Assembly: GCF_026151205.1 (NCBI RefSeq)
Contig: NC_087082.1
Coordinates: 6,703,908-6,767,907 of the forward strand
Length of the DNA stretch: 64,000 nucleotides
Source of the DNA: Bolinopsis microptera
Taxonomy: Eukaryota > Ctenophora > Tentaculata > Lobata > Bolinopsidae
Direction of reading: 5' to 3'
Shown one piece after another: positions 36,529 to 47,774 of the stretch; position 1 is the first letter of the stretch; every line of letters begins with the position of its first letter. Below the pieces are notes generated by a model that saw only the letters and a program-made list of their open reading frames with translations, ran no database searches and was not told the origin of the DNA. The position numbers were made by a program, and so were the translations under genes.

Positions 36529-36663
36529 TTTGCACTTTGCTCCTAGCCTCCTGCGTAATCCCAACCCTAACGACCATAATATATAACCCCGAAGCTATCC
36601 GATACCCTTACCACAACCCTAACCCGAGCCCTAGCCCTAAACAATCGAATTCAAAAAGGAAAA

Positions 36664-36917
36664 GGAGACGGAGACGGAGACGGAGACGGAGACGGAGAAG
36701 GAGACGGAGACGGAGACGGAGACGGAGAAGGAGAAGGAGACGGAGACGGAGACGGAGACGGAGATGGAGACGGAGACGGAGACGGAGACGGAGACGGAGA
36801 AGGAAACGGAGACGGAGACGGAGACGGAGACGGAGACGGAGACGGAGACGGAGACGGAGACGGAGACGGAGACGGAGACGGAGACGGAGACGGAGACGGA
36901 GACGGAGACGGAGACGG
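36664..36917 (+). repeat. (GGAGAC)n satellite
   Basis: About 42 units with a few GGAGAA and GGAGAT variants. It is the inverse counterpart of 33924-34127. Confidence 0.95.
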
Positions 36918-37051
36918 TACCTGGGGACCTCCGGCTATCGCGTAATTTTTGTTGTTAATTGTGTCCTCGTTCCAAATACGTAAAGAATTAAGCGCTTATA
37001 ATCGTTTATAATCGCTTATATACCCCGCTTACATAATCGCTTATATACCCC

Positions 37052-38056
37052 GGCCAGTTGGTAGATCACCGACTGGCTATAAGCCGGCTACTAACCGGCT
37101 ATAAGCCGGCTTATAGCCGGCTACAATTTTTATAGCCGGCTATAAGCCGGCTTATAGCCGGTTAGTAGCCGCTTACATTTGTTGTTGAGCGACGGCTATT
37201 AGCCGGTTATAAGCCTGCTATTAGCCGTTTTGGTATTAAAAGTGGTTATAAGCCGGCTATAAGCCGGTTATAAGATATTAACTCAACTACATCGTACTGA
37301 ACGATAGTCAGGAGCCGGCTATAAGAAATTCAGTGAAAACGGCTATTAGCCGGTTATAAGCCGGCTATTAGCCGTTTAGGTATCGAAAGTGGTTATAAGC
37401 CGGCTATAAGCCGGTTATAAGATATTAACTCAACTACATCGTACTGAACGATAGTCAGGAGCCGGCTATAAGAAATTCAGTGAAAACGGCTATTAGCCGG
37501 TTATAAGCCGGTTATTAGCCGTTTAGGTATCGAAAGTGGTTATAAGCCGGCTATAAGCCGGCTATAAGCCGGTTATAAGATATTAACTCAGTTCAGTACG
37601 ATGAAGTTAAGTTAATATCTTATAACCGGCTTATAGCCGGCTTATAACCACTTTCGATACCTAAACGGCTAATAGCCGGCTTATAACCGGCTAATAGCCG
37701 TTTTCGCTGAATTTCTTATAGCCGGCTCCTGACTATCGTTCAGTACGATGAAGTTGAGTTAATATCTTATAACCGGCTTATAGCCGGCTTATAACCACTT
37801 TCGATACCTAAACGGCTAATAGCCGGCTTATAACCGGCTAATAGCCGTTTTCACTGAATTTCTTATAGCCGATACCTAAACGGCTAATAGCCGGCTTATA
37901 ACCGGCTAATAGCCGTCGCTCAACAACAAATGTAAGCGGCTACTAACCGGCTATAAGCCGGCTTATAGCCGGCTATAAAAATTGTAGCCGGCTATAAGCC
38001 GGTTTATAGCCAGCTTATAACCGGCTTATAGCCGGTCGGTGATCTACCAATTTCCC
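37052..38056. mobile_element. 1.0-kb foldback element inserted in the arm of the 9.4-kb element (8-bp target duplication TATACCCC)
   Basis: TATACCCC occurs at 37044-37051 and again at 38057-38064, whereas the opposite arm of the host element has a single copy (GGGGTATA at 30318-30325), which serves as the empty site. The ends share TTGGTAGATCACCGAC in inverse orientation, preceded by GG. The body is almost entirely CG-centred words such as TATAAGCCGGCTTATA, with an internal AGATATTAACTCA unit repeated in both orientations. No coding capacity. Confidence 0.9.
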
Positions 38057-38942
38057 TATACCCCAAATAAATCAAATCAAAACATATTTTGATCATAGTT
38101 TTAAAATGCGTCAAAAAGCGCTTTTCATCGTTTATAATCGCTTATAAGCGACAATTGAAGACAATAACATTTACGATATTTTATAATCACTTATAATCGC
38201 TTATAATATCTCGTACCTGACAATTTTTTCCTCGTTTCAAATACGTAAAAAAGCGCTTATAATCGTTTATAATCGCTTATGGACAGCAAATAAATAAGCG
38301 CTTATAAACGCTTTTCAGTAGGAAAATTTCAAGAAAAGCGGTTATAAGCGCTGATCATAGTGAAAATATCGCTTTTTAGCAGATTTCAAAAAATCGCTTA
38401 TTGTCGCTTATAATCGTTTTATAATCGATTTAAACCGCTTATTAACTTAAAATAAAAAAGCGTTTTTTTAACGATTAGTAGGCGCTTTTTAATTTGGAAC
38501 TTTCCCTAGTGAATATAATCGCTTATAGTCGATTAAAAGCGTTTTAAAAACGGTCCAAAAAACGGTTTATAAGCGTTTTTTTTGAAAAGCGCTTACGGAG
38601 CGATAATAATCGACAACCCTAAAATAAAAGCGTTTTTTTATCACTAATAATTTTAATTCGCGATTTATTGTCGCTTTTAAAGCGCTAATAATCGCTTTTG
38701 CAAAAATATTTTATGGAAAAAGCGATTATAATCGTTTTTAATCGTTTATTAACGGGACCGTTTATAATCGCTTTATAATCGCCAAATAACGGTGGGTTTT
38801 ATCAATAAGCGCTTTTTTAGCGTAAAAAAAGCGGTTATTACCGCTGATCACAAAAAATTAGTTATGGAAACTTGCCTTTAATGTATTTAATTCTCAAATG
38901 TAATTTAGGATATGTCTGGAAAGCCGCACAATGTTTTGAGTA

Positions 38943-39805
38943 TTAGTAGAGGCTCTTACGGGCAAAAAGACGTGTTTTCTGCTACGAGTTTAGAGACCTA
39001 ACCGCTAATTGGACACAATAGTATGATGTCTAAGGATCGATAATATGTTAAGAAGTATAAATTTGGACTTATTAGTCACGTGCTATACCAATGCGCGTTT
39101 TAAACTTTGACAGTCTATTACTCTAAGGCAAATAGAGTAATTATATTCATATTTTGTCAGCAATAAGATCACATTATTTTCTATTTAGTGTGGAAATATG
39201 AGCTAGAACGGACATAATCTCGCTGAGTTATAGCTGTTTGAAATTTATGATGAACGCGCGGGTGCCAATTGATAACAACTAAATGCTTTTGCGCGTAGTG
39301 CGCGTCGAAAATTTGGCAAAAACGCTTGCGGAGTGACAATATTCAAACTTCGATAAAGTATATGAAGTGGGTACTTCTCGGAAAGGAAAAATTTAGGCAA
39401 ACACGATGTGACTATTTTTGGGTTGATTTAATACAACTGCAAAAAATTATTCAAACTTCAAGCAAAAAAGTCAAAATTTTTACCACTTTTTTGGATTTTT
39501 ACCTCAGAACAAATAGAGGGATTTGTTTTATTTTTATACAATCTTGTGCGGCTGTCTTTTAGCTATCTTTATGCAAGTTTTGCCGACATGCCAACAAAAT
39601 TAACTTGCTCAAAATATCAAAAAACATGGTTTTTTGGCCTATTTTTGGCCCAAAAATCGGTTTTTTTGCGATTTTACCCCAGAACAATCAGTCCAATCAT
39701 CTTGAAACCACTTTCAATCGATTCTACGGTCAAAAATACGTCTAGTAAGGTGTATCTGGGGTCCCTAACGTATCGAGCAGACAATGCCCGTAAGAGCCTC
39801 TACTA
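38943..39805 (+). mobile_element. 876-bp-type MITE, copy 3
   Basis: 863 bp with the same 20-bp perfect TIR as the copies at 12722 and 34518. It begins 66 bp beyond the right end of the large foldback element. Confidence 0.85.
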
Positions 39806-39983
39806 TATTGTAGAAGGTTTATTCTAGTTGTACAAAAAATAACTGCTTTTCATAAGATAAAAGTATGGATATTGACATTTGTTTTTATAACATTTAAATT
39901 TGATATTATATTAGTACGATATTTAAATTTTGTCATCATATTATTAACAAACTACATTTAGCCAGGAATCAAGAAATATCATT

Positions 39984-40304
39984 ATGTTACCTAAAGTGAG
40001 TGTACCGATGGATTTTGGAAGGCACCTGATAGGATCCCCGACTCACAGCAATCTAAAACTGAACACAAGTGAGGGAGGTGAGGTACTAGCCAGCTCAGTG
40101 ATCCTCTCCTTCAACAGTCCCGTCATTGATCACATGACCACCACCCTTCACATGACCAGTGTGGACATGTTGGAGTTCAGTAAACCTGCTGTTCAGCTGC
40201 TTGTTGATGCAGCTTATTCTGGAACTGCAGAGGGGATAACCAGAGGACTATTCAGGCACATTAACAAGATAGCTAATGTGTTTGTAATGTCTTGGTTAGC
40301 TGAA
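39984..40304 (+). CDS. BTB/POZ-like exon (partial)
   Basis: The frame from ATG 39984 reads through ILSFNSPVIDHMTT (the BTB pattern of a held region then a phi-S-P-V-F core), DMLEFSKPAVQLLVDAAYSG (matching the BTB segment V-x-x-x-A-F-x-x-L-L-x-Y-x-Y-T-G) and INKIANVFVMSWLAEK (helix A6-like). It ends near a GTGGGT donor at about 40305; otherwise it runs to a stop at 40325. The N-terminal dimer strand is not obvious. BTB proteins act as adaptor or dimerisation modules, for example in cullin-3 ligases. No other exons were found, and a foldback block follows immediately, so it may be a truncated gene copy. Confidence 0.45.
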
Positions 40305-40325
40305 AAGTGGGTTCTTTTGCGATAG

Positions 40326-40546
40326 TCAAAACGCGAAAACTAGCGCTGGATGGCGACAACTAGCGCTATCCAGCGCTAGTTGTCGCCATCCAGCGCTAGT
40401 TGTCGCTATCCAGCGCTAGTTGTCGCTGGCTATGCGACAATGTCGCACCCGATAGTTTGTGATGGCCAGCGCAACTGGCCATCGCAGAAATCAGTTCGAT
40501 AACTACTACTAGCGCTGGATAGCGACAACTAGCGCTGGATAGCCAA
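40326..40546. repeat. Short foldback block of CTAGCGCTGG/AGCGACAA words
   Basis: CTAGCGCTGGATGGCGACAA recurs and is mirrored by TTGTCGCCATCCAGCGCTAG. Same type of CG-centred word structure as the arms of the foldback transposons. Ends not defined. Confidence 0.7.
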
Positions 40547-41047
40547 GTAACGTGTTACTTGGCAACACGTTACTTGGCAACACGTTACTTGGCAACACGT
40601 TACTTGGCAACACGTTACTTGGCAACACGTTACTTTGCAACACGTTACTTGGCAACACGTTACTTGGCAACACGTTACTTGGCAACACGTTACTTGGGAA
40701 CACGTGACTTGGCAACACGTTACTTGGCAACACGTTACTTGGCAACGCACTACTTGGCAACGCGTTACTTGGCAACGCGTTACTTGGCAACGCGTTACTT
40801 GACAAAGCGTTACTTGGCAACGCGTTACTTGGCAACACGTTACTTGGCAACACGTTACTTGGCAACACGTTACTTGGGAACACGTGACTTGGCAACACGT
40901 TACTTGGCAACACGTTACTTGGCAACGCACTACTTGGCAACGCGTTACTTGGCAACGCGTTACTTGGCAACGCGTTACTTGACAAAGCGTTACTTGGCAA
41001 CGCGTTACTTGGCAACACGTTACTTGGCAACACGTTACTTGGCAACA
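40547..41047 (+). repeat. 15-bp satellite (CGTTACTTGGCAACA) with 180-bp higher-order duplication
   Basis: About 33 units. The segment 40685-40864 is repeated almost exactly at 40865-41044, including its variant units (GGGAACACGTGAC, GACAAAGCG). Confidence 0.95.
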
Positions 41048-42780
41048 CCGCTTTTATCACCTTGATGTGAATTTAGTACCAACTACCAACGTCAATTATC
41101 AAGATTTCATTTAAATTGCTGGCACCAATCAATAAATATTTTATCCGTTCCATCAAGCTACCATCGCCACTAAAAAATGGTGCTGCTTTTAACAATATAT
41201 GTAATGGTTAGAACCTTGAAAATGAAAAACACCAGAAAGTTTAACACACAAAAAACCAGGTATAATAAAGAGGGAGTCGCCGAAGGAGCGGAAGAACAGT
41301 AAAGCTGACAACTTACTACAGCAGAATATCTCTAGGTGGCACAATTGTTACCAGCGAGCTGTAAATACTTCTCCAGGTGGGAAAATAACCCTGCTTTTAG
41401 AATATAATTATGAATTTTTCATGATAATTTGGGCTTTTACGTTTACAGCGCACTACAGCTATTATTAGCGAGCAAGCTGTCTCCAGCTTCAGCTTCTCAC
41501 TCTGTGTTATTTGGAATTAATTTGGCATATTACTCATCTAAAGCAGGCATATAACCCATCTAAAGCAGGCATACTACCCATCTAAAGCAGGCATATTACC
41601 CATCTAAAGCAGGCATATTACCCATTTGTCGCCTGTTTATGAACCGTACTTTTAAAAGTACCGCGGAATCGAATATGGGTTAAATCCAATTAATCTGTAC
41701 GCTCACCAAAAACAACCCCCTTCAGGCTCGAATGAATCCCTAAAAATGAACAAAGCCTTAGATAGGAGCAGAAAAACGGGCTACACAGCAGATATGAACT
41801 GGTCCTACAGTTGCGACCTGCCCCGGATTGAGGGAATTATAGGGCCCCCTCCAGACCCTCGCGTCGGTCTGAACCCGTTATAGCGCTAAACAAGTACAGT
41901 CCTCATCATGATGTGTAGGCGTGTACTTACCTAATATTGGGAAGTGAGGAGCATATTATTAGAAATAGGATTATAGTTTATAGTTGTACAGTGTTGTGTT
42001 TAACTAGGTTTAGTTTGAAATATTTGTGCCTGCTTAATAATAATTAGAGTTTGAAGAACTTTAAGAGTTTGGTTTAATCCAGATATAGCTTTAGCTATAT
42101 TATTATGATAGTTTTTAGGATGTATTCTAGTAATGTGGATTAAAAACTGTATTCAAATTTCTAACCGCTCTAAAATTTGCATGTGGGTACCGCTCTAGAG
42201 TCCTCATAGTATGGGTCCGATAAGGGAGCTCCGCTCTAGAGTCCTACCCTGGCGATTTGACCCCGCTCTAGGGTCCTACTTTCGACTAAGTACTCCCTAC
42301 AGTCCCCCGCTCTAGAGGCCCCCGCTCTACAGTCCTGATCCTATTTAAGTATTAATATAGCTTTAGAACGTGTTTTATATGAATGATGATTACATGGAAT
42401 TGGAATTTGACCAGATAGACCCTTTGGCCCGGGTCCTATTTGCTATAATGGCCCGCAAACGAAGAGTCAGTCTTTTTGTGAACCGGAAGTGTAGCAACGT
42501 GTGTATGTAAGTATGTGTGTATTTATACCTGTGTCTCTGCGAAGTTTCTTTGTCCTGAGTATTACAAGCAGGAACCCGTCTAACGTCCTAAAGTGGTGTG
42601 ACAACAATACAAGGAGCCGTAATTTTGAATGAGCTAGCCTTGGTCACGTGACAGGCATGTTAAATTTAAACATATAATCAGGCCTAGAAATACATCTTTT
42701 GACAATGATAAATTTACATGACAGCTGAATGTCATTAGACGCGGGCTCCTAGTAGGTATTAGTAGGTATTCATTACTGAG
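41048..42780. other. Intergenic region with minor repeats
   Basis: No gene recognised. It holds a 22-24 bp repeat (CCATCTAAAGCAGGCATA, about four units, 41535-41622), and a stretch at 42175-42335 in which CCGCTCTAGAGTCCT-like words recur five or six times at irregular spacing. GGTCACGTGACAGGC at 42641 matches the interior of the TTAGGG-bearing MITE. Confidence 0.45.
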
Positions 42781-44337
42781 TGTCTACCACCACTCTATAG
42801 ATGTGAATTCTAGCGAGGCGACGCAAATTTTTACACCTGACTGTGATTTTAGCCTTTTGGGGTTTGATTCAGATTGGTCAATAGTCAAAGCTGATCGGTT
42901 ACATTTTGTCACGCGACGTGTCAAAAAAATGGTGCCCTTAAAACTGACTGTACCTTTAGGCGACAATGGCTTGATTTGCTTGAATAGCGATATTGGAATC
43001 ATTTAATTATGACACCAGTGGCACAATGATTTGGATCATTGATGCCACCAATTATCTATGGCGATTTAAAAATGTTTGACTAGGGAATGGTCAATGGCGA
43101 TGATTTGCGGTCAAGACAACCCTACATTTTACAATGAAATTTCATTACACTTAAAAAGCGATCGGAACTCTCGGAAAAAGCGATCGGAACTCTCGAATGA
43201 CCAAGTGACATGAAATTTCAAGCTCATATGCATTTAATATAGCAAAACGTCTTTTGAAGCAATTAAGTTTTTTGTGACGGTTGTCGAAGTTATTCAAAGA
43301 GTTAATTCGTGTTTTACATTCCAATGTTGTTTGTACATTTTATGGTTGTGAACTGACCTGCTCGATTCAGTAAATGATTCTTTGATAAAAATTGAGATTT
43401 GAAGTATTAATTCGATCATGTTTATGTAAAATTAACAACTATCCATTGAAGCAATTAATCCATTTCTAAGTGAGAAATATTGCTTCATATTGCTTTACTT
43501 TTATGGTAAAATCATTAGGTATTGGAGCTACTTCCCCATTTTATTTCCCTTGCATATATATCTGGTTTCGACCTACTAATAATGTTAATCGTAACCCCCG
43601 TTCTGTCGTAATATTCGGTTTACTGGGAGATTTTGTTAATATTTTCCCCAAACTCCCGACGAATCGGGGATATTTTGCTGTAAAATAATTCTAATATTAA
43701 TGTATGTAATTAAATTATTTCAACTTAGAATACAACTTACAATCAATTGTTGCTGTGATGGCCGGCTCCTCGTGTAGAAATGCATGAATATCTTCCTCTT
43801 TGCTTACACTTGTGTGAGCTTGGAGAAGCATCATGCGCGGGCATTGCCAGGTTACTGGCTATCCCGTAAATGGAAGCTTAGTAAAAATAAAATAAAAAAT
43901 TATTTAAGTTTTCTTCTGATTATGTTTTTATTGATTTCACTAAAAATGTTTGATTTTCTCAAAGATAATTGTACTTAAAAATTCAAAATAAAAATGAGTA
44001 GCATTTTAAGTCCTGCCTTGTTTTTTTGAGTATGAGTATGAATGAGTGAACACGGTGAAATTAGATAAGTAAAATCGTTTTAACAGCTTGGTAAAGTCAT
44101 ATTCAGCAATATTATTTAATCAAAATTCTTTATGCACTACCAAAATGAAAGTTTATTTTTAAATCGTACGATGGTTTGCAGTAAAATTAGTTTAATGTAC
44201 ATTAATGGTGGCTCATTTTATTGGCCTTAACCCAACTTTAACTAGAAATCTGAAATCGTGGGTAATAGGTATATGATTGTTCCATCAAATTATCCGTGTA
44301 CCAAACTGTTGCTGGACATGTGTCATGTTATTGAACT
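42781..44337. other. AT-rich region, no gene recognised
   Basis: Only short frames on either strand, none with splice sites or recognisable motifs. CGATCGGAACTCTCG is duplicated around 43159-43197. Confidence 0.4.
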
Positions 44338-44341
44338 TTAA

Positions 44342-45725
44342 GGGGGGGGGGGGGGGGGGGGGGGGGGCCAATGGATATTTTTTTGTGAAACTTGATTTCG
44401 AGATAGCAGTTGACCAACAAACTAAGACCAGTGACCGAACTTTTGAGGGGGTCCCGGACCCCAACCGCCAAACGGTGCGCGCAGGGCAGCCACGCCCATA
44501 TTTGGTCCAAATTAGGCCCAATTTAGCCAAATACCCTTAACATGCCCAAAACCCAGGTTTATGGTGCTTTACTTGTAGCTAGTGGTATCCTGAACTCGTA
44601 TATGAAATTTCATCAAGATTAGACAAAAAATGACTGAGTTATGAGCCAAAAACCATATGCCCATATTTGGGCATACGCACCAAATTTGGTAGATTTCGTC
44701 CCATAAATTGGTCAAATATCAATATTTTTGAATGAAACTTACTTTATATGAAAGGTAAGCTTAAACTACATATTCTCTGTAAGTTATAGCTTTATATCTG
44801 TTTAAATGTGGATACTAAGGCAAAAAAACCACAAAAAATGTACTAAATTGCCCATATCTCGGTTCGCGATATTCGCGGAATTGATCTCATTAAAATTGTG
44901 TCAACTCAATCAGTTTTCAAAATTTTTGCATGAAATTTTCGGAATCGACTCGAAATCGCATTTCCACCTTATTTTAAATACGGATTTTTGATTTAGGCCT
45001 CCAAAAAAATTTGGCGGCCAAATTCCAAAATTATCTCACAAAAATTCAGAATTTGGCTGCCAAATTTTTTTGGAGGCCTAAATCAAAAATCCGTATTTAA
45101 AATAAGGTGGAAATGCGATTTCGAGTCGATTCCGAAAATTTCATGCAAAAATTTTGAAAACTGATTGAGTTGTTACAATTTTAATGAGATCAATTCCGCG
45201 AATATCGCGAACCGAGATATGGGCAATTTAGTACATTTTTTGTGGTTTTTTGCCTTAGTATCCACATTTAAACAGATATAAAGCTATAACTTACAGATAA
45301 TATGTAGTTTAGGCTTACCTTTCAAATAAAGTAAGTTTCATTCAAAAATATTGATATTTGACCAATTTATGGGACGAAATCTACCAAATTTGGTGCGTAT
45401 GCCCAAATATGGGCATATGGTTTTTGGCTCATAACTCAGTCATTTTTTGTCCAATCTTGATGAAATTTCATATACGAGTTCAGGATACCACTAGCTACAA
45501 GTAAAGCACCATAAACCTGGGTTTTGGGCATGTTAAGGATATTTGGCTAAATTGGGCCTAATTTGGACCAAATATGGGCGTGGCTGCCCTGCGCGCACCG
45601 TTTGGCGGTTGGGGTCCGGGACCCCCTCAAAAGTTCGGTCACTGGTCTTAGTTTGTTGGTCAACTGCTATCTCGAAATCAAGTTTCACAAAAAATATCCA
45701 TTGGCCCCCCCCCCCCCCCCCCCCC
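44342..45725. mobile_element. 1.38-kb near-perfect palindrome with poly-G/poly-C ends and TTAA flanks
   Basis: Starts with 26 consecutive G (44342-44367) followed by CCAATGGATATTTTTTTGTG and ends with the inverse and 21 C. The centre is near 45030 (GGCCTCCAAAAAAATTTGGC/GCCAAATTTTTTTGGAGGCC around a short loop). TTAA sits immediately outside both ends (44338-44341, 45726-45729), as for piggyBac- or Kolobok-type insertions. Differences between arms are few. Confidence 0.8.
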
Positions 45726-46190
45726 TTAATACACTTGTTAGTATAACACCTTCGTCAACATAAAATATAGCATATTCAGTATCGACCGTAAAAGATCAAA
45801 TAATCACAATCAAATCGCCTGATAACGATTTAATTATGAGTATTTGTACACGCACGTGATCATGTTCAAGCTGTTTCATTATCCTACAAGAGCCTGTTTA
45901 CAAGCAGCTGCATGACCGGGTACTCTGAGTAACTGACATGATGGTATGGAGATGATTGAGAATGCTATACCACTTTAATCAAGTTTCACAAAAAATATCC
46001 ATTGGCCCCCCCCCCCCCCCCCCCCCCCTTAATACACTTGTTAGTATAACACCTTCGTCAACATAAAATATAGCATATTCAGTATCGACCGTAAAAGATC
46101 AAATAATCACAATCAAATCGCCTGATAACGATTTAATTATGAGTATTTGTACACGCACGTGATCATGTTCAAGCTGTTTCATTATCCTAC
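45676..46190 (+). repeat. Tandem duplication of palindrome end plus flank (301-bp offset)
   Basis: AATCAAGTTTCACAAAAAAT and all following sequence at 45676 recur at 45977 (C-run of 21 versus 23). The join is at CTTTAATC|AAGTTTC, and the four bases AATC are shared by both parent sequences (CTTTAATCTTCGGG at 47058 and GAAATCAAGTTT at 45674). The first copy keeps a single 49-bp unit; the second leads into the full array. Confidence 0.85.
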
Positions 46191-47000
46191 AAGGGCCTGT
46201 TTACACGCAAGTCATGTTCAAGCTGTTTCATTATCCTACAAGGGCCTGTTTACACGCAAGTCATGTTCAAGCTGTTTCATTATCCTACAAGAGCCTGTTT
46301 ACACGCACGTCATGTTCAACCTGTTTCATTATCCTACAAGAGCCTGTTTACACGCACGTCATGTTCAAGCTGTTTAATTATCCTACAAGAGCCTGTTTAC
46401 ACGCACGTCATGTTCAAGCTGTTTCATTATCCTACAAGAGCCTGTTTACACGCAAGTCATGTTCAAGCTGTTTCATTATCCTACAAGAGCCTATTTACAC
46501 GCACGTCATGTTCAAGCTGTTTCATTATCCTACAAGAGCCTGTTTACACGCAAGTCATGTTCAAGCTGTTTCATTATCCTACAAGAGCCTATTTACACGC
46601 ACGTCATGTTCAAGCTGTTTCATTATCTTACAAGAGCCTGTTTACACGCACGTCATGTTCAACCTGTTTCATTATCCTACAAGAGCCTGTTTACACGCAC
46701 GTCATGTTCAACCTGTTTCATTATCCTACAAGAGCCTGTTTACACGCACGTCATGTTCAAGCTGTTTCATTATCCTACAAGAGCTTGTTTACACGCACGT
46801 CATGTTCAAGCTGTTTCATTATCCTACAAGAGCCTGTTTACACGCACGTCATGTTCAAGCTGTTTCATTATCCTACAAGAGCCTGTTTACACGCACGTCA
46901 TGTTCAAGCTGTTTCATTATCCTACAAGAGCCTGTTTACACGCACGTCATGTTCAAGCTGTTTCATTATCCTACAAGAGCCTGTTTACAAGCAGCTGCAT
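46168..47000 (+). repeat. 49-bp satellite, about 17 copies
   Basis: Unit CATGTTCAAGCTGTTTCATT followed by ATCCTACAAGAGCCTGTTTACACGCACGT. It ends in the same unique sequence (AAGCAGCTGCATGACCGGGT) as the single unit at 45862-45920. Confidence 0.95.
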
Positions 47001-47314
47001 GACCGGGTACTCTGAGTAACTGACATGATGGTATGGAGATGATTGAGAATGCTATACCACTTTAATCTTCGGGAACCAGTGATGTTTAACTTTAAAAGCT
47101 ATTTCGACCTGCTTCCAGATTTAAACCTTTACCGGTTTAATTGTAAACTCTGCATCTTGGGGCGTGTCTGACTCCAATACCAATTTATAGGTTATAAATC
47201 CACAATTTGTAACTTTAAAGATCTAACGTTCGTCCGCAGCTTGATTGAGCGTAACAGGACCGGCATCTTGTGACTCTAGAGAGTAGTGCAAAGAATTGTA
47301 GTTACAGTTGGAGT

Positions 47315-47475
47315 CATTAAACAATCATTGGACAATCATTGAACAATCATTGCACAATCATTCAACAATCATTGAACAATCATTGAACAATCATTGAACA
47401 ATCATTGAACAATCACTGAGCAATTATTGAACAATTATTGAACAATTGTTCAACAATCATTGAACAATCATTGAA
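47315..47475 (+). repeat. 11-bp repeat (ACAATCATTGA)n
   Basis: About 13 units, decaying toward the 3' side. Confidence 0.9.
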
Positions 47476-47774
47476 TAAAGTCACCTCATTTGATAGATGC
47501 GCCAGCAATTTAACCAAAGTAATTCATACCAATTTGATATTAAACAGATACTGCATGAAAGTCGAGCTCATACCTTATACAGAAGTTGCTATTCCGAATT
47601 GTTACTGTATAGCGTATAAGTACATGAAGTAGACATTCCTTTACATCATTCATGTTACAGCATTCATGTTACAGCTGTTACATACCACTACCAACTTAAC
47701 TAAAGTCCTTTATCCAGTTAGTATGTGATTTCATAGCTCCTTTCCCGGTTCACACTCAACTTGACAGCCACTCC

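Noticed and set aside
42803..43006. 67-codon plus-strand frame and its antisense partner
   Set aside because: No splice sites, homology pattern or regulatory context; both strands open by chance.
44277..45763. Mirror-image frames containing MDQIWAWLPCAHRLAV
   Set aside because: Same sequence read in the two arms of the poly-G palindrome; no gene character.
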